A DNA stretch of 64,000 bases from Burkholderia guangdongensis (GTDB lineage Bacteria; Pseudomonadota; Gammaproteobacteria; Burkholderiales; Burkholderiaceae). Below, one piece after another: positions 8,795 to 18,568 of the stretch. Within the stretch, counting starts at the first letter, position 1. Each line of letters opens with the position of its first letter. The notes under the pieces are model-generated. The model was not told where the DNA came from. It worked only from the letters and a program-made list of their open reading frames with translations, and did not search any database. The DNA lies in NCBI RefSeq assembly GCF_013403875.1, contig NZ_JACBNX010000004.1, forward strand, positions 124,001 through 188,000. The letters run 5' to 3'. A program made the translations under genes and the position numbers.

Positions 8795-11700
8795 ATGACG
8801 AAGGACGCCACCGACACCCCGCCGCCGCCGAATGCGCGTGACCGTGCGCCCGACGGCGCGCCGCAGCCGCCCGCGCCGCGCCCGTCGCGTGCCCGGCGCG
8901 CGGCGCGCTCGCTCGCGTGGACGGTTGCCGCGCTCGTGCTCGTCGTCGTGGTTGCGGTCGGCCTCGCGCTCGCGGCGGCGACGACCGAGCGCGGCACGCG
9001 TGTCGCATGGCAGGCGGCGGTGCGCGTGCTCGGCGGGCGGCTCGCGGGCACGCTCGACGGCGGCGCGCTCGCGACCGGCGTGCATCTGTCGAACGTCGCG
9101 TGGACGAGCCCGAACGGCGCCGGCACCGAGGTGCGGATCGACCGGCTCGACGGCCGCTGGGCGCTGACGCGCGCGCCGCTGCGGCTGACGCTCGCCTATC
9201 TGCGCGCCGGCACGATCGACGTGCGCATCGCGCCCGGGCCGTCCAAGCCGTCGACGGGACTGCCGCAGGATCTGCAACTGCCGCTGCAACTGCGGATCGA
9301 CGATCTGCGCTTCGACAGGCTGACGATCCGCGACGCCGGCTCGACGACGGAACTCCGCGACCTGATCCTGAGCGGCCGCAGCGACGGCCGTCACCACACG
9401 CTCGCGCTCGACCGGCTCGACACGCCGTTCGGCGCGCTGACCGCGCGCGCGTCGCTCGACGGCATGCGGCCGTTCGCGCTGACCGGCGACGCGACGTACG
9501 CCGGCAAGGTCGCCGACGAGCCGGTCGATGCGCGCGCGCGGGTCGGCGGCTCGCTCGAAGCGCTCGTCGCCGACGTCGACGCAAGCGGGCTCAAGCTCGC
9601 GGGCCGCGCGCACGTCGAGGCATCGCCGTTCGCGGCGGTGCCGCTCACGCGCGCGGCGCTCGCGTTCGATCACGTGAATCCGCAGGCGTTCGCGCCGGGC
9701 GCGCCGGCCGCCGATCTCGCGGTGCGCGCGTCGCTCGCGCCGGCGGCGCCCGATCCGGCGCGGCCGAAAGCGTTCGCGGTGACGGGGCCGGTGTCGATCG
9801 TCAACGCGTTGCCGGGCACGCTCGGCGAGCATCGGCTGCCGGTCGTCGACGCGCACGCGAACGTGCGGCTCGATTCGCACGCGCAGCGGATCGACGCGCT
9901 CGCGCTGCGGTTGATCCGCGACGGCAGCGTGACGGGCGGCGGCACGCTCGCGGCCGGCCGGGGGCGCTTCGACCTGAAGGTCGCGAATCTCGACCTGAAC
10001 GCGTTCGTCGCGCAGTTGCGGCCGATGCGGCTCGGTGGGCCGGTCGGCGTCGCGCTCGAGCAAGGCGTGCAGACCGTGACGTTCGATCTCGCGGATCCGA
10101 AGCTCGCGCTCGGCGCGCGCGCGAAGGTCGCGCTGACACCGCGGCAGACGGTCGTGACCGACGCGCGCGTCAGCGCGGGCAAGGGGCGCGTCGACCTGAC
10201 CGGCGTGTTCCGCCACGACGCGCGCGCGAGCTACGACGCCAAGGCGACGCTGACGGATTTCGATCCGCTGCTGCTCGCGGCGGCGGGCGCGCCGGCGGCG
10301 GCCGCGCCCGCCGGATCGGCCACGGCGAAATCGGCTGCCGGCCGCCAGTCGGTCGCACGGCCGGCCGCACCACCGGCCGCACCACCGGCCGCACCGCCGG
10401 CCGCGTCCGCCGCGCGCGCCGGCGCCGCGCGCGTGAACGGCACGCTGACCGCGTCCGGCGGCTTCGCGCCGGGCTTCGCGACGAAGGCGACGTTCAAGCT
10501 CGGCGACAGCGTGTACGACGACGTGCCGCTGACCGGGCAGGGCGTCGTGCAGGTCGCGGGCGCGCGGATCCTGCCGAGCGACGCGACGCTGTCGATCGCG
10601 GGCAACCGTGTCGATCTGCACGGCAGCTTCGGCGCGGCAGGCGACCGGCTGCGCTTCGCGGTCGATGCGCCGCAGCTCGACCGCCTGGGCTTCGGCCTCG
10701 CGGGGCTCGTGCAGGCGCAGGGCGAGCTGACCGGCAGCTTCGCGCATCCGAACGTGAACGCCACCTACAAGGCCGAGCGCGTCGTGTTCGGCGCGAACCG
10801 GATCGCGTCCGCGCAGGGGCGCGCGGACATCCGCGACGGCGCGCGCGGCGCGCTCGTGCTCAGCGCCGACGCGACGGGCGTCGCGCTCGGCTCGTTCGAA
10901 CTCGACACGCTGCGCGCGAATCTCGACGGCACGCGCGCGAAGCACACGCTCGCGCTGTCGGCGGCCGGCCACGCGGACCATCGCGCGATCGACCTGACGG
11001 TCGCCGCGAACGGCGGCGTCGTCGATGCCCGCGACGGCGCGCGCTGGGACGGCACCGTCACGCGCCTAGCGAACCGTGGCACGCCCGCGTTCGCGCTCGA
11101 GACGCCGCTCGCGGTGTCGGCCGGCGCCGGCCGCGCGACGCTCGGCGCCGCGAAGCTGACGCTCGAGGGCGCGGCGATCGACCTGAAGTCGTTCGTCTAC
11201 GATCAAGGCCGGCTGCGCTCGGCGGGCACCGTCAGCGGGCTGTCGGTCGCGCGCGCGCTCGCGGTTCGCGAGGAACTGACCGGCCAGCGCCCGCCGGTGC
11301 GCACCGATCTCGTGCTCGACGCCGGCTGGGATTTCTCGGTCGGCGCGACCGCGACCGGCTCGCTGCAGATCACGCGCCGCAGCGGCGACGTGACCGTCGA
11401 GACCGGGCGCGGCGTGTCGTCGCTCGGGCTCGCGGATGTGTCCGCGCGCGCGGCGTTCGGCGCGGGCAACCGGCTGAACGTGACCGTCGCGGCGCGCGCG
11501 AACCGCGTCGGCACGCTCGACGCGAACGTCGCGGTGCCGCTCGCGCTGCGCGACGGCGCGCTCGCGGTCGCGAACGACGGTGCGCTGTCGGGCCGCATCG
11601 ACGCGGACGTCCCATCGCTGAAGACGGTCGGCGGGCTGTTCGGGCCGGGCTATCTGCTCGGCGGGCGTGCGACGCTGAAGCTGACGATCGCGGGCACGCC

Positions 11701-12958
11701 GGCGAAGCCGGCGCTGTCCGGGATGCTGACCGGCGACGATCTATCGGCGACGCTCGTCGATCAGGGCGTGCAGCTGAAGGACGGGATCGTGCGGATCCGG
11801 CTCGCGGAGAATCTCGTCGAGTTCCAGCAGGTCGAGTTCCACGGCGGCGACGGCACGCTGCGCGCGATCGGCCGCATCGGGCTCGGCGGCGAAGCCCCGG
11901 ATCTGACGGCCAGCATCGTCGCGGACAAGCTCGAGCTGTTCGCGGCGCCGGACCGCAAGCTGTCGCTGTCGGGCAAGGCGACGGTCGCGAACGACGGGCC
12001 GCGCGGCGGGATCGCGATCGACGGCAAGTTCGTCGTCGACCGCGCGCTGTTCGATCTGCCGGAGCAGTCGGCGCCGCACCTGTCCGACGACGTCGTGGTC
12101 GTCCAGTCGGGCGGCACGGTGCGCGGCGAGACGCCGACCGGCACCGCCGTCGCGAAGCCGCCGCCGGCCACCGACAAGCCGGCGCCGTCGCTCGCGCCGC
12201 GCGCGAACGTCGTGATCGATCTCGGCAACAACTTCCGCTTCAAGGGCCACGGCGCGGACCTCGGGCTGCGCGGCACGATCACCGCGACGAGCGCGCCGGG
12301 CGTGCCGCTGCGCGCGATCGGCAACGTGCGCGTGACCGAAGGCTCGACGTACACGTCGTTCGGCCGCAGGCTCGCGATCGAGAACGGCTTCTTCACGTTC
12401 AACGGGCCGGTGTCGAATCCGGGGATCAACATTCTCGCGATGCGGCGCAACCAGGAGGTGGCGGCGGGCGTGCAGGTGACGGGCACGATCCAGTCGCCGG
12501 CCGTGAGGCTCGTGTCGGAGCCGAATGTCGCCGAGAACGAGAAGCTGTCGTGGCTGCTGTTCGGCCACGGCACCGACCAGGGCAACAACCTCGGCCAGCA
12601 GAATGCGATGACCGCCGCGCTCGCGCTGCTCGGCAGCGCGACCGGCAAGCGCGTCGCGCAGACGATCGGCCTCGACGAGTTCACGGTCGGCCAGAGCGAC
12701 GTCGGCCTGACCGATTCGCAGGTCGTGCTGCTGTCGAAGGCGATCAACGAGCGCTTGGTGCTCGGCTACGAGCAGGGGCTGCAGTCGGCGAGCAACGCGT
12801 TCAAGGTGACGATCAACCTGACGCGGTTCTGGTCGGTGTCCGCGTACGGCGGCACGTTCCAGGGCGTCGACCTGAACTACACCCGGCGCTTCAACCGGCT
12901 GTTCGGGCGGCGCGCGCAAGGCGGCACGGCGGCGACCGATTCGGCCGCCGATCAATAG
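8795..12958 (+). CDS. tamB: TamB, translocation/assembly module inner-membrane component (DUF490)
   Basis: 1387 aa. A Pro-rich cytoplasmic start is followed by a single membrane anchor (TVAALVLVVVVAVGLALAAA, about residues 48-67). Then comes a very long repetitive beta-helical region spanning the periplasm and a C-terminal DUF490 domain, which includes IENGFFTFNGPVSNPGINI and EKLSWLLFGHGTDQGNN. TamB works with TamA and has a hydrophobic groove thought to conduct lipids. Near residues 505-535 there is an Ala/Pro-rich linker with repeated AAPP units from a GCCGCACCACCG-type repeat. A bidirectional terminator lies 25 bp downstream. Confidence 0.93.
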   Translation: MTKDATDTPPPPNARDRAPDGAPQPPAPRPSRARRAARSLAWTVAALVLVVVVAVGLALAAATTERGTRVAWQAAVRVLGGRLAGTLDGGALATGVHLSNVAWTSPNGAGTEVRIDRLDGRWALTRAPLRLTLAYLRAGTIDVRIAPGPSKPSTGLPQDLQLPLQLRIDDLRFDRLTIRDAGSTTELRDLILSGRSDGRHHTLALDRLDTPFGALTARASLDGMRPFALTGDATYAGKVADEPVDARARVGGSLEALVADVDASGLKLAGRAHVEASPFAAVPLTRAALAFDHVNPQAFAPGAPAADLAVRASLAPAAPDPARPKAFAVTGPVSIVNALPGTLGEHRLPVVDAHANVRLDSHAQRIDALALRLIRDGSVTGGGTLAAGRGRFDLKVANLDLNAFVAQLRPMRLGGPVGVALEQGVQTVTFDLADPKLALGARAKVALTPRQTVVTDARVSAGKGRVDLTGVFRHDARASYDAKATLTDFDPLLLAAAGAPAAAAPAGSATAKSAAGRQSVARPAAPPAAPPAAPPAASAARAGAARVNGTLTASGGFAPGFATKATFKLGDSVYDDVPLTGQGVVQVAGARILPSDATLSIAGNRVDLHGSFGAAGDRLRFAVDAPQLDRLGFGLAGLVQAQGELTGSFAHPNVNATYKAERVVFGANRIASAQGRADIRDGARGALVLSADATGVALGSFELDTLRANLDGTRAKHTLALSAAGHADHRAIDLTVAANGGVVDARDGARWDGTVTRLANRGTPAFALETPLAVSAGAGRATLGAAKLTLEGAAIDLKSFVYDQGRLRSAGTVSGLSVARALAVREELTGQRPPVRTDLVLDAGWDFSVGATATGSLQITRRSGDVTVETGRGVSSLGLADVSARAAFGAGNRLNVTVAARANRVGTLDANVAVPLALRDGALAVANDGALSGRIDADVPSLKTVGGLFGPGYLLGGRATLKLTIAGTPAKPALSGMLTGDDLSATLVDQGVQLKDGIVRIRLAENLVEFQQVEFHGGDGTLRAIGRIGLGGEAPDLTASIVADKLELFAAPDRKLSLSGKATVANDGPRGGIAIDGKFVVDRALFDLPEQSAPHLSDDVVVVQSGGTVRGETPTGTAVAKPPPATDKPAPSLAPRANVVIDLGNNFRFKGHGADLGLRGTITATSAPGVPLRAIGNVRVTEGSTYTSFGRRLAIENGFFTFNGPVSNPGINILAMRRNQEVAAGVQVTGTIQSPAVRLVSEPNVAENEKLSWLLFGHGTDQGNNLGQQNAMTAALALLGSATGKRVAQTIGLDEFTVGQSDVGLTDSQVVLLSKAINERLVLGYEQGLQSASNAFKVTINLTRFWSVSAYGGTFQGVDLNYTRRFNRLFGRRAQGGTAATDSAADQ

Positions 12959-12982
12959 GGGGCGAGGGGCGACGCAAAAAGA

Positions 12983-13004
12983 AAACCCCGCCGTAGCGGG
13001 GTTT
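12983..13004. terminator. Bidirectional intrinsic terminator between tamB and metG
   Basis: A perfect 9-bp stem AAACCCCGC / GCGGGGTTT (12983-12991 and 12996-13004) with a CGTA loop. On the minus strand it is followed by a T-rich tract (the plus-strand A-run at 12976-12985), so it ends metG efficiently; on the plus strand only short T's follow. Confidence 0.85.
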
Positions 13005-13037
13005 GCATGGCCGGCGGCGCGGCGCGCGCGTTTGCGC

Positions 13038-15230
13038 TTACTTCACGCGCATCCCCGGCTTCGCGCCGCTGTGCGGCTCGAGGATGTAGATGCCCGGCTC
13101 CGCGTTCTCGTCGGCGGCCGACGCGGCGAGCACCATCCCTTCGGACAGTCCGAACTTCATCTTGCGCGGCGCGAGGTTCGCGACCATCACGGTCAGCTTG
13201 CCGACGAGCTGCTCCGGCTGGTAAGCGGACTTGATCCCGGAGAACACGTTGCGCGTCTTCTCCTCGCCGACGTCGAGCGTGAGCTGCAGCAGCTTGTCCG
13301 ACCCTTCAACTGCCGCGCACGCGACGATCTTCGCGATCCGCAGGTCGATCTTCGCGAAGTCGTCGATCGAGATCGGCAGCGCGTCGCCGTCGGCACCGTT
13401 CGCGCCGGCGGCTGGCTTGCCGTTCTTCGTCTTCGTCGCTTGTGCCGATTGCGTTGATTTCGACGCGTTCGCATTGCCCGCATTGCCGTTCGCGGCGACC
13501 GCCGCGCCCGCTTCGGTCGCCTGCAGCGATTCGCGGTTCGCGGCGAGCAGCGCGTCGATCTGCTTCGGGTCGACGCGCGTCATCAGGTGCTGGTAAGCGT
13601 TGATCGGCTGGTGCGACGACAGCGGCTTCGTCGCATCGGCCCACGCGAGCGGCGCGATCCCGAAGAACTTCTCGACCGCTTCGGCGACGCGCGGCATCAC
13701 CGGCTTCAGCGCGAGCGACAGCAGGCGGAATGCCTCGAGGCTCACGCTGCAGGTCTCGTGCAGCGCGACCGCGTTCGCCGGATCCTTCGCGAGCTCCCAC
13801 GGCTTCGCGCCGTCGACGTACGCGTTCACCGCATCGGCCAGCTCCATCGTGTGGCGCAGCGCGCGGTTGTACTCGCGCGCCTCGTACTGCGCGGCGATCG
13901 GCGCGATCGCGTCGCGCAGCGTCGCGACGAGCGGATGATTCATCGCGCTGTCCTGCACGCGGCCGTCGAAGCGCTTGATCAGGAAGCCCGCCGCGCGGCT
14001 CGCGATGTTCACGTACTTGCCGACGAGATCGCTGTTCACGCGCGCCTGGAAATCCTCGAGATTCAGGTCGAGGTCTTCCATCGTCGCGTTCAGCTTCGCG
14101 GCGAAGTAGTAGCGCAGCCATTCGGGGTTCAGCCCCGTGTCGATATAGCTCTGCGCGGTGATGAACGTGCCGCGCGACTTCGACATCTTCGCGCCGTCGA
14201 CGGTCAGGAAGCCGTGCGCGAACACGTTCGTCGGCGTGCGATGGCCGGAGAATTCGAGCATCGCGGGCCAGAACAGCGTGTGGAAGTACAGGATGTCCTT
14301 GCCGATGAAGTGATACTGCTCGGCGGTCGTGTCCTTGCTGATCCACGACTCGAAGTCGATCCCGCGCTGGTCGCACAGGTTCTTGAAGCTCGCGTAGTAG
14401 CCGACCGGCGCGTCGAGCCACACATAGAAGTACTTGCCGGGCGCGCCCGGGATCTCGAAGCCGAAATACGGCGCGTCGCGCGAGATGTCCCAGTCGGCGA
14501 GCTTCGCTTCGCCGGCGTCGCCGAGCCATTCGCGCATCTTGTTCGTCGCCTCGGGCTGCGCGAGGCCGGCCACCCAGCCGCGCAGGAACGACTCGCAGCG
14601 CGGGTCGGACAGCCGGAAGAAGTAGTGCGTCGACTTCTTGCGCACCGGCGTCGCGCCCGACACGACCGAGTACGGATTCAGCAGCTCGGTCGGCAGGTAG
14701 GTCGAGCCGCAGACCTCGCAGTTGTCGCCGTACTGGTCCTTCGCGTGGCACTTCGGGCACTCGCCCTTGATGAAGCGGTCCGGCAGGAACATTTCCTTCA
14801 CCGGGTCGTACGCCTGCTCGATCTCGCGCTCGGCGATCAGGTCGTTCTCCTTCAGCGCCGCGTAGATCTTCTCGCTCAGCACGCGGTTCTCGTCCGAATC
14901 GGTCGAGTAGAAGTTGTCGAACGACACGCCGAAGCTGTCGAAGTCGCGCTTGTGCTCGGTCCACACGCGGTCGATCAGCTGCTTCGGCGTCAGGCCTTCC
15001 TTCTCGGCGCGCAGCATGATCGGCGTGCCGTGCGTGTCGTCGGCGCCGATGTAGTAGACCTCGTGGCCGTGCATGCGCAGCGTCCGCACCCAGATGTCGG
15101 TCTGGATGTACTCGACCAGGTGGCCGATGTGGATCTGCCCGTTGGCGTAGGGCAGCGCGGACGTGACGAGGACCTGGCGGCGGCCTTGCGGCGCGCCGGC
15201 CGGCCCGGAGGTGAGGTCGGTGGCGGACAT
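13038..15230 (-). CDS. metG: Methionyl-tRNA synthetase with C-terminal tRNA-binding domain
   Basis: 730 aa. Class I signatures are [10 protein letters not shown] (HIGH) near residue 35 and [10 protein letters not shown] (KMSKS) near residue 345. A zinc knuckle with paired Cys motifs ([18 protein letters not shown]) lies in the connective domain. After a low-complexity Ala/Asn/Gly linker, the C-terminal ~110 residues ([20 protein letters not shown]) form a Trbp111-type OB domain used for dimerisation and tRNA binding. The enzyme charges tRNA-Met and tRNA-fMet. The open frame continues upstream, but MSATDLTSG leads into the canonical [16 protein letters not shown] start. Confidence 0.97.
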   Translation of the reverse strand: MSATDLTSGPAGAPQGRRQVLVTSALPYANGQIHIGHLVEYIQTDIWVRTLRMHGHEVYYIGADDTHGTPIMLRAEKEGLTPKQLIDRVWTEHKRDFDSFGVSFDNFYSTDSDENRVLSEKIYAALKENDLIAEREIEQAYDPVKEMFLPDRFIKGECPKCHAKDQYGDNCEVCGSTYLPTELLNPYSVVSGATPVRKKSTHYFFRLSDPRCESFLRGWVAGLAQPEATNKMREWLGDAGEAKLADWDISRDAPYFGFEIPGAPGKYFYVWLDAPVGYYASFKNLCDQRGIDFESWISKDTTAEQYHFIGKDILYFHTLFWPAMLEFSGHRTPTNVFAHGFLTVDGAKMSKSRGTFITAQSYIDTGLNPEWLRYYFAAKLNATMEDLDLNLEDFQARVNSDLVGKYVNIASRAAGFLIKRFDGRVQDSAMNHPLVATLRDAIAPIAAQYEAREYNRALRHTMELADAVNAYVDGAKPWELAKDPANAVALHETCSVSLEAFRLLSLALKPVMPRVAEAVEKFFGIAPLAWADATKPLSSHQPINAYQHLMTRVDPKQIDALLAANRESLQATEAGAAVAANGNAGNANASKSTQSAQATKTKNGKPAAGANGADGDALPISIDDFAKIDLRIAKIVACAAVEGSDKLLQLTLDVGEEKTRNVFSGIKSAYQPEQLVGKLTVMVANLAPRKMKFGLSEGMVLAASAADENAEPGIYILEPHSGAKPGMRVK

Positions 15231-15401
15231 AGGGTCTGTAGAGGAACTGCGGGAAATCGACGGGAATCCGTGATTCTAGCAGGGGCGCCGGCCGGGCACG
15301 CGGGCACCCGGCGGGGCGGGCCCGGCGCGTCGGCGGAGGGCCGCGATGTTGCGCTGCGTCGCTGAAGTGCATCACCGCAGCGCATCGAATTTCGCGCGGG
15401 C

Positions 15402-15430
15402 AAAAAAAACCGGGGCGGATGTGGCCCCGG
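15402..15430 (-). terminator. Intrinsic terminator on the minus strand, downstream of the OmpA-like gene
   Basis: Stem CCGGGGC / GCCCCGG (15410-15416 and 15424-15430) with a 7-nt loop. On the minus strand it is followed by eight T's (plus-strand A-run 15402-15409). It lies about 195 bp after the OmpA-like stop, leaving a long 3' untranslated region. The whole 15231-15624 interval shows no gene. Confidence 0.75.
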
Positions 15431-15570
15431 AGCAACAACGACAAGAGGAGAATGGTGACGCGCCGGCAACTACCAGCCACGTACCGTAGAGAGAGACCGC
15501 GACGCTCGGCAGAAGTTCGAAAAAATTTTCGATTCGTGACTTGCGTGACTTGCGTCGCGGAAAGTCTCGT

Positions 15571-15604
15571 CGGGCGGGGCTCGCCGGGCGGCGCGCCCCG
15601 CCCG
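15571..15604. other. Perfect 10-bp inverted repeat in the 3' region of the OmpA-like gene
   Basis: CGGGCGGGGC (15571-15580) is repeated inverted as GCCCCGCCCG (15595-15604). No T-run follows on either strand, so this is a strong hairpin rather than a standard terminator. It lies 21 bp past the stop of the OmpA-like gene and could stabilise the mRNA 3' end. Confidence 0.6.
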
Positions 15605-15624
15605 TCTCCCTCCGGTCGCGTCGC

Positions 15625-16263
15625 TTACTGCGCGGCGCGCAGGTAGATTTCGACGCGGCGGTTCTGCGCGCGGCCGGCTTCGGTCCCGTTGTCCGCGACC
15701 GGGTTCGACGCGCCCATGCCCTGCGCCGACAGGCGGTTGCCCGCGACGCCGCGCTGCGCCAGCGCGTTTACGACGCTCTGCGCGCGGTTCTGCGACAGCG
15801 TCTGGTTCAGCTGCGCCGAGCCGGTGCTGTCCGTGTAGCCGACCACCGACGCGGTGACCTGCGGGTTCTGGGTCAGCGTCGACGCGAGATCGTTCAGCAT
15901 CGGCGTGAACGCCGGCGTGATCGCGTACTGGCCGGTCGCGAACGTGACCGAGCTCGGCACGTTCAGCTTGAGCGAGCCGTCCGGCTGCTCGGTGATCTGC
16001 GTGCCCGTTTGCGCGGCCGACGGCGCGAGCTTGTTCTTGATCGCCTGCCAGTTGTAGCCGGTCACGCTGCCGACGAGCGCGCCCGCGCCCGCGCCGATCG
16101 CCGCGCCCTTGCCGCCGCCGGCGAGCGCGCCGATGCCTGCGCCCAGCGCCGCGCCGACGCCGGTGCCGACCGCCGCGTTGTTGCCCTGCTGCGTCGCGCA
16201 GCCAGCCAGGAGCGCGCCGGCGAGCGCGAAGACGGACAGGCGAGTCGCAATTTTGGTATTCAT
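15625..16263 (-). CDS. OmpA-family outer-membrane lipoprotein with glycine zipper
   Basis: 212 aa. Signal peptide and lipobox are clear: FALAGALLAGCATQQ, lipidated Cys about residue 22. Next come Gly-zipper segments (GTGVGAALGAGIGALAGGG and GAAIGAGAGALVG). The C-terminal OmpA domain runs from about residue 95, with VVGYTDSTGSAQLNQTLSQN and GASNPVADNGTEAGRAQNRR, the peptidoglycan-binding signature ending NRRVEI. It is probably anchored in the outer membrane and binds peptidoglycan. It resembles YiaD-type proteins. It is divergent from apbC across 361 bp. Confidence 0.92.
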   Translation of the reverse strand: MNTKIATRLSVFALAGALLAGCATQQGNNAAVGTGVGAALGAGIGALAGGGKGAAIGAGAGALVGSVTGYNWQAIKNKLAPSAAQTGTQITEQPDGSLKLNVPSSVTFATGQYAITPAFTPMLNDLASTLTQNPQVTASVVGYTDSTGSAQLNQTLSQNRAQSVVNALAQRGVAGNRLSAQGMGASNPVADNGTEAGRAQNRRVEIYLRAAQ

Positions 16264-16624
16264 CTCGGATTCCTCTCAGTGGTGAAGAGTCGACTACAAC
16301 AGAAACGTGTTACATCTCTCTCGGCAGGCCCACTCGAAAAAAGGACGGTGGACCTTCCGCGCGCGAACCGGTTGCGCACGGCTTCGACGGCCGCATGCCC
16401 TGTCCGGCAGCGTGGCTGTTCGGACAGCGCGGCGCGCGAGCCTCTACAATATAGGCGGTATGGGGCCCGATTTGGCCCCATAGCGTGCCGCACGCGAAGA
16501 TTGCGCCGGCTCGCGCGTCCGCGCAATGGCGTGCAATAAATTCTTTCACTTTTCCCGATATTTGCCGCGTTATTTGATCATTTTTGACAATTGAGCGCGA
16601 AAAACACCTTCTCACGGAGTTTCG
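16264..16624. promoter_or_regulatory. Divergent intergenic region ompA-like / apbC with a 9-bp inverted repeat
   Basis: The 361-bp spacer holds both promoters. A perfect inverted repeat TATGGGGCC / GGCCCCATA with a 6-nt spacer lies at 16459-16482, directly after a TACAAT hexamer (16445-16450) that could be a plus-strand -10; the repeat would then overlap the start of transcription like an operator. An A/T-rich stretch follows (16535-16600). No -35 is convincing and no regulator can be named. Confidence 0.45.
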
Positions 16625-17716
16625 ATGAGCATTGACCGGGCACTCGTCGACGCCGCGCTGGCGGCCGTCGTTGATCCCAACACCGGCCGCCCGTACGCGG
16701 CCAGCAAGGGCGTGCGCAACGTCGCGATCGACGGCGACGCCGTCAGCGTGGGCGTCGTGCTCGGCTATCCTGCGAAGAGCCAGCACGACGACGTGCGCGC
16801 GCGCATCGCCGCGGCACTGCACAGCGTGCCGGGCGTTCGTGACACGCGTATCAACGTGTCGCAGGAAATCGTCGCGCACACGGTGCAGCGCGGCGTGAAG
16901 CTGCTGCCGAACGTGAAGAACATCGTCGCGGTCGCGTCGGGCAAGGGCGGCGTCGGCAAGAGCACGACCGCGGTGAACCTCGCGCTCGCGCTCGCGGCCG
17001 AGGGCGCGTCGGTCGGCATTCTCGACGCGGACATCTACGGCCCGTCGCTGCCGACGATGCTCGGCATCCACGGCCAGCGCCCCGAGTCGCCGGACGGCCA
17101 GACGATGAACCCGCTCGTCGGCCACGGGCTGCAGGCGAACTCGATCGGCTTCCTGATCGAGGAGGACAACCCGATGGTCTGGCGCGGCCCGATGGCCACG
17201 TCCGCGCTCGAGCAGCTGTTGCGCCAGACGAGCTGGCGCGAGCTCGACTACCTGATCGTCGACATGCCGCCCGGCACCGGCGACATCCAGCTGACGCTCG
17301 CGCAGCGCGTGCCGGTCACGGGCGCGGTGATCGTCACGACGCCGCAGGACATCGCGCTGCTCGACGCGAAAAAAGGCCTGAAGATGTTCGAGAAGGTCGG
17401 GATTCCGATTCTCGGGATCGTCGAGAACATGAGCCTGCACGTGTGCTCGAACTGCGGCCACGAGGAGCACATCTTCGGCGCGGGCGGTGCCGAGCGGATG
17501 TCGAAGGACTACGGCGTCGCGGTGCTCGGCAGCCTGCCGCTCGACATCGCGATTCGCGAGCAGGCGGACAGCGGCGTGCCGACCGTCGTCGCCGATCCGG
17601 GCGGCAATATCGCGGGGCATTACCGCGCGATTGCGCGCGGCGTCGCGCTCGCGATCGCGGAGCGCACGCGCGACATGACGGCGAAGTTCCCGACGATCGT
17701 TGTTCAAAATACGTAA
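16625..17716 (+). CDS. apbC: Iron-sulfur cluster carrier protein ApbC/Mrp
   Basis: 363 aa. An N-terminal MIP18/DUF59-type domain (about residues 1-85) is followed by the P-loop ATPase domain with VASGKGGVGKSTTAVNLALA (about 105-120), DADIYGPSLP, VDMPPGTGDI and the Cys pair in HVCSNCGHEEH (about 274-277) that bridges an Fe-S cluster between subunits. Mrp/ApbC proteins assemble or carry [4Fe-4S] clusters in the cytosol. The length is typical. The ATG at 16625 follows a GGAG purine tract (CACGGAGTTTCG). It is probably monocistronic. Confidence 0.96.
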   Translation: MSIDRALVDAALAAVVDPNTGRPYAASKGVRNVAIDGDAVSVGVVLGYPAKSQHDDVRARIAAALHSVPGVRDTRINVSQEIVAHTVQRGVKLLPNVKNIVAVASGKGGVGKSTTAVNLALALAAEGASVGILDADIYGPSLPTMLGIHGQRPESPDGQTMNPLVGHGLQANSIGFLIEEDNPMVWRGPMATSALEQLLRQTSWRELDYLIVDMPPGTGDIQLTLAQRVPVTGAVIVTTPQDIALLDAKKGLKMFEKVGIPILGIVENMSLHVCSNCGHEEHIFGAGGAERMSKDYGVAVLGSLPLDIAIREQADSGVPTVVADPGGNIAGHYRAIARGVALAIAERTRDMTAKFPTIVVQNT

Positions 17717-17847
17717 AGTCGTTGCGGGGCACGGGCCCGGCGCGGTTTTCGCGGGGCGAGGCGCGGTATCATGGCGACTTTTCCAGGGTCCCTTTTCCCG
17801 TCCGGCCGGCGCGATACCCAAAACGCGCCTTCCGGCATGAGAACCGC

Positions 17848-18399
17848 ATGAAACGACGATCACACGGCGGACGATCACACGGCGCGCGCGCCGGCCGCGC
17901 GCCACGAGCGCTGACGGCCGCCGCCGCCCTGGTCCTGCTGGCCGGCTGCACCGCGCTGTTTCCGCCCCACGACAAACGGGCCGACGCCGCGCTGCAGCCT
18001 GTCGTCGGCGCACAGGCGCGCGGCGACGTCACGCTCGTCGAGCGGCCCGACGGCGTGCAGGTCACGTACAACCTCGCCGGGCTGCCGCCGAACTCCGATC
18101 ACGCGCTGCAGGTGCACGAGCGCGGCGACTGCAACGCCGGCGACGGCTCGAGCGCCGGCCCGATATTCTCGCCCGCCGCGGACCGGCTGCGCGCGGGCGC
18201 GCGCGCCGCGGGCGATCTCGGCAACATCCACGCGGACGCGAACGGCGTCGCGGCCGGCTTCATCGTCGCGCCCGATCTCGCGCTCGACGGCGTGCGCTCG
18301 GCGTTCGGCCGGTCGGTGCTCGTGTACCGCGACCCGATCGACCCGGCGTTCCCGCAGCACGGCGCGGGCCCGGCGCTCGCGTGCGGCGTCGCGCGTTGA
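17848..18399 (+). CDS. Cu/Zn superoxide dismutase-family lipoprotein lacking most copper ligands
   Basis: 183 aa. The N-terminus is a signal peptide with a lipobox ([14 protein letters not shown]). The rest keeps the Cu/Zn-SOD framework: [37 protein letters not shown] and the C-terminal ALACGV with paired Cys. Compared with SodC, the first copper ligand of the FHxH motif is Gln (LQVH), the bridging His of SAGGH is replaced (SAGPIF), and the third-strand copper His (VHxGGD) is Tyr (VLVYRDPID). Only one clear copper-ligand His remains. It is therefore unlikely to be an active dismutase; metal binding or a structural role is possible. A short direct repeat encodes RSHGGRSHG near the start. Confidence 0.85.
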   Translation: MKRRSHGGRSHGARAGRAPRALTAAAALVLLAGCTALFPPHDKRADAALQPVVGAQARGDVTLVERPDGVQVTYNLAGLPPNSDHALQVHERGDCNAGDGSSAGPIFSPAADRLRAGARAAGDLGNIHADANGVAAGFIVAPDLALDGVRSAFGRSVLVYRDPIDPAFPQHGAGPALACGVAR

Positions 18400-18480
18400 T
18401 GTCCGAATGCATGTCCGGTTGCACGTCCGGTTGCACGTCCACGCGCATGCACGATCGGCATGTGCATGCCCGCGATCGCG

Positions 18481-18486
18481 TAAAAT
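18481..18486 (+). promoter_or_regulatory. Candidate -10 element for dcd
   Basis: TAAAAT, 83 nt before the dcd ATG. The hexamer 17 nt upstream (GCATGT) matches -35 consensus only weakly. The preceding 18405-18445 stretch contains a short tandem repeat of a 12-nt unit (ACGTCCGGTTGC). Confidence 0.35.
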
Positions 18487-18568
18487 GTCCGCCTTTCGCG
18501 CCCGCCGGCTCATGCCGGCGGCATTCTTCCACCGTCATCCAGCGTTTTCGCGCGCGCACCGCACCGAT

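Noticed and set aside
8917-12996. 1359-codon plus-strand frame overlapping tamB
   Set aside because: It is Arg-rich, has no domain motifs and lies within tamB in another frame, which carries the TamB anchor and DUF490 end.
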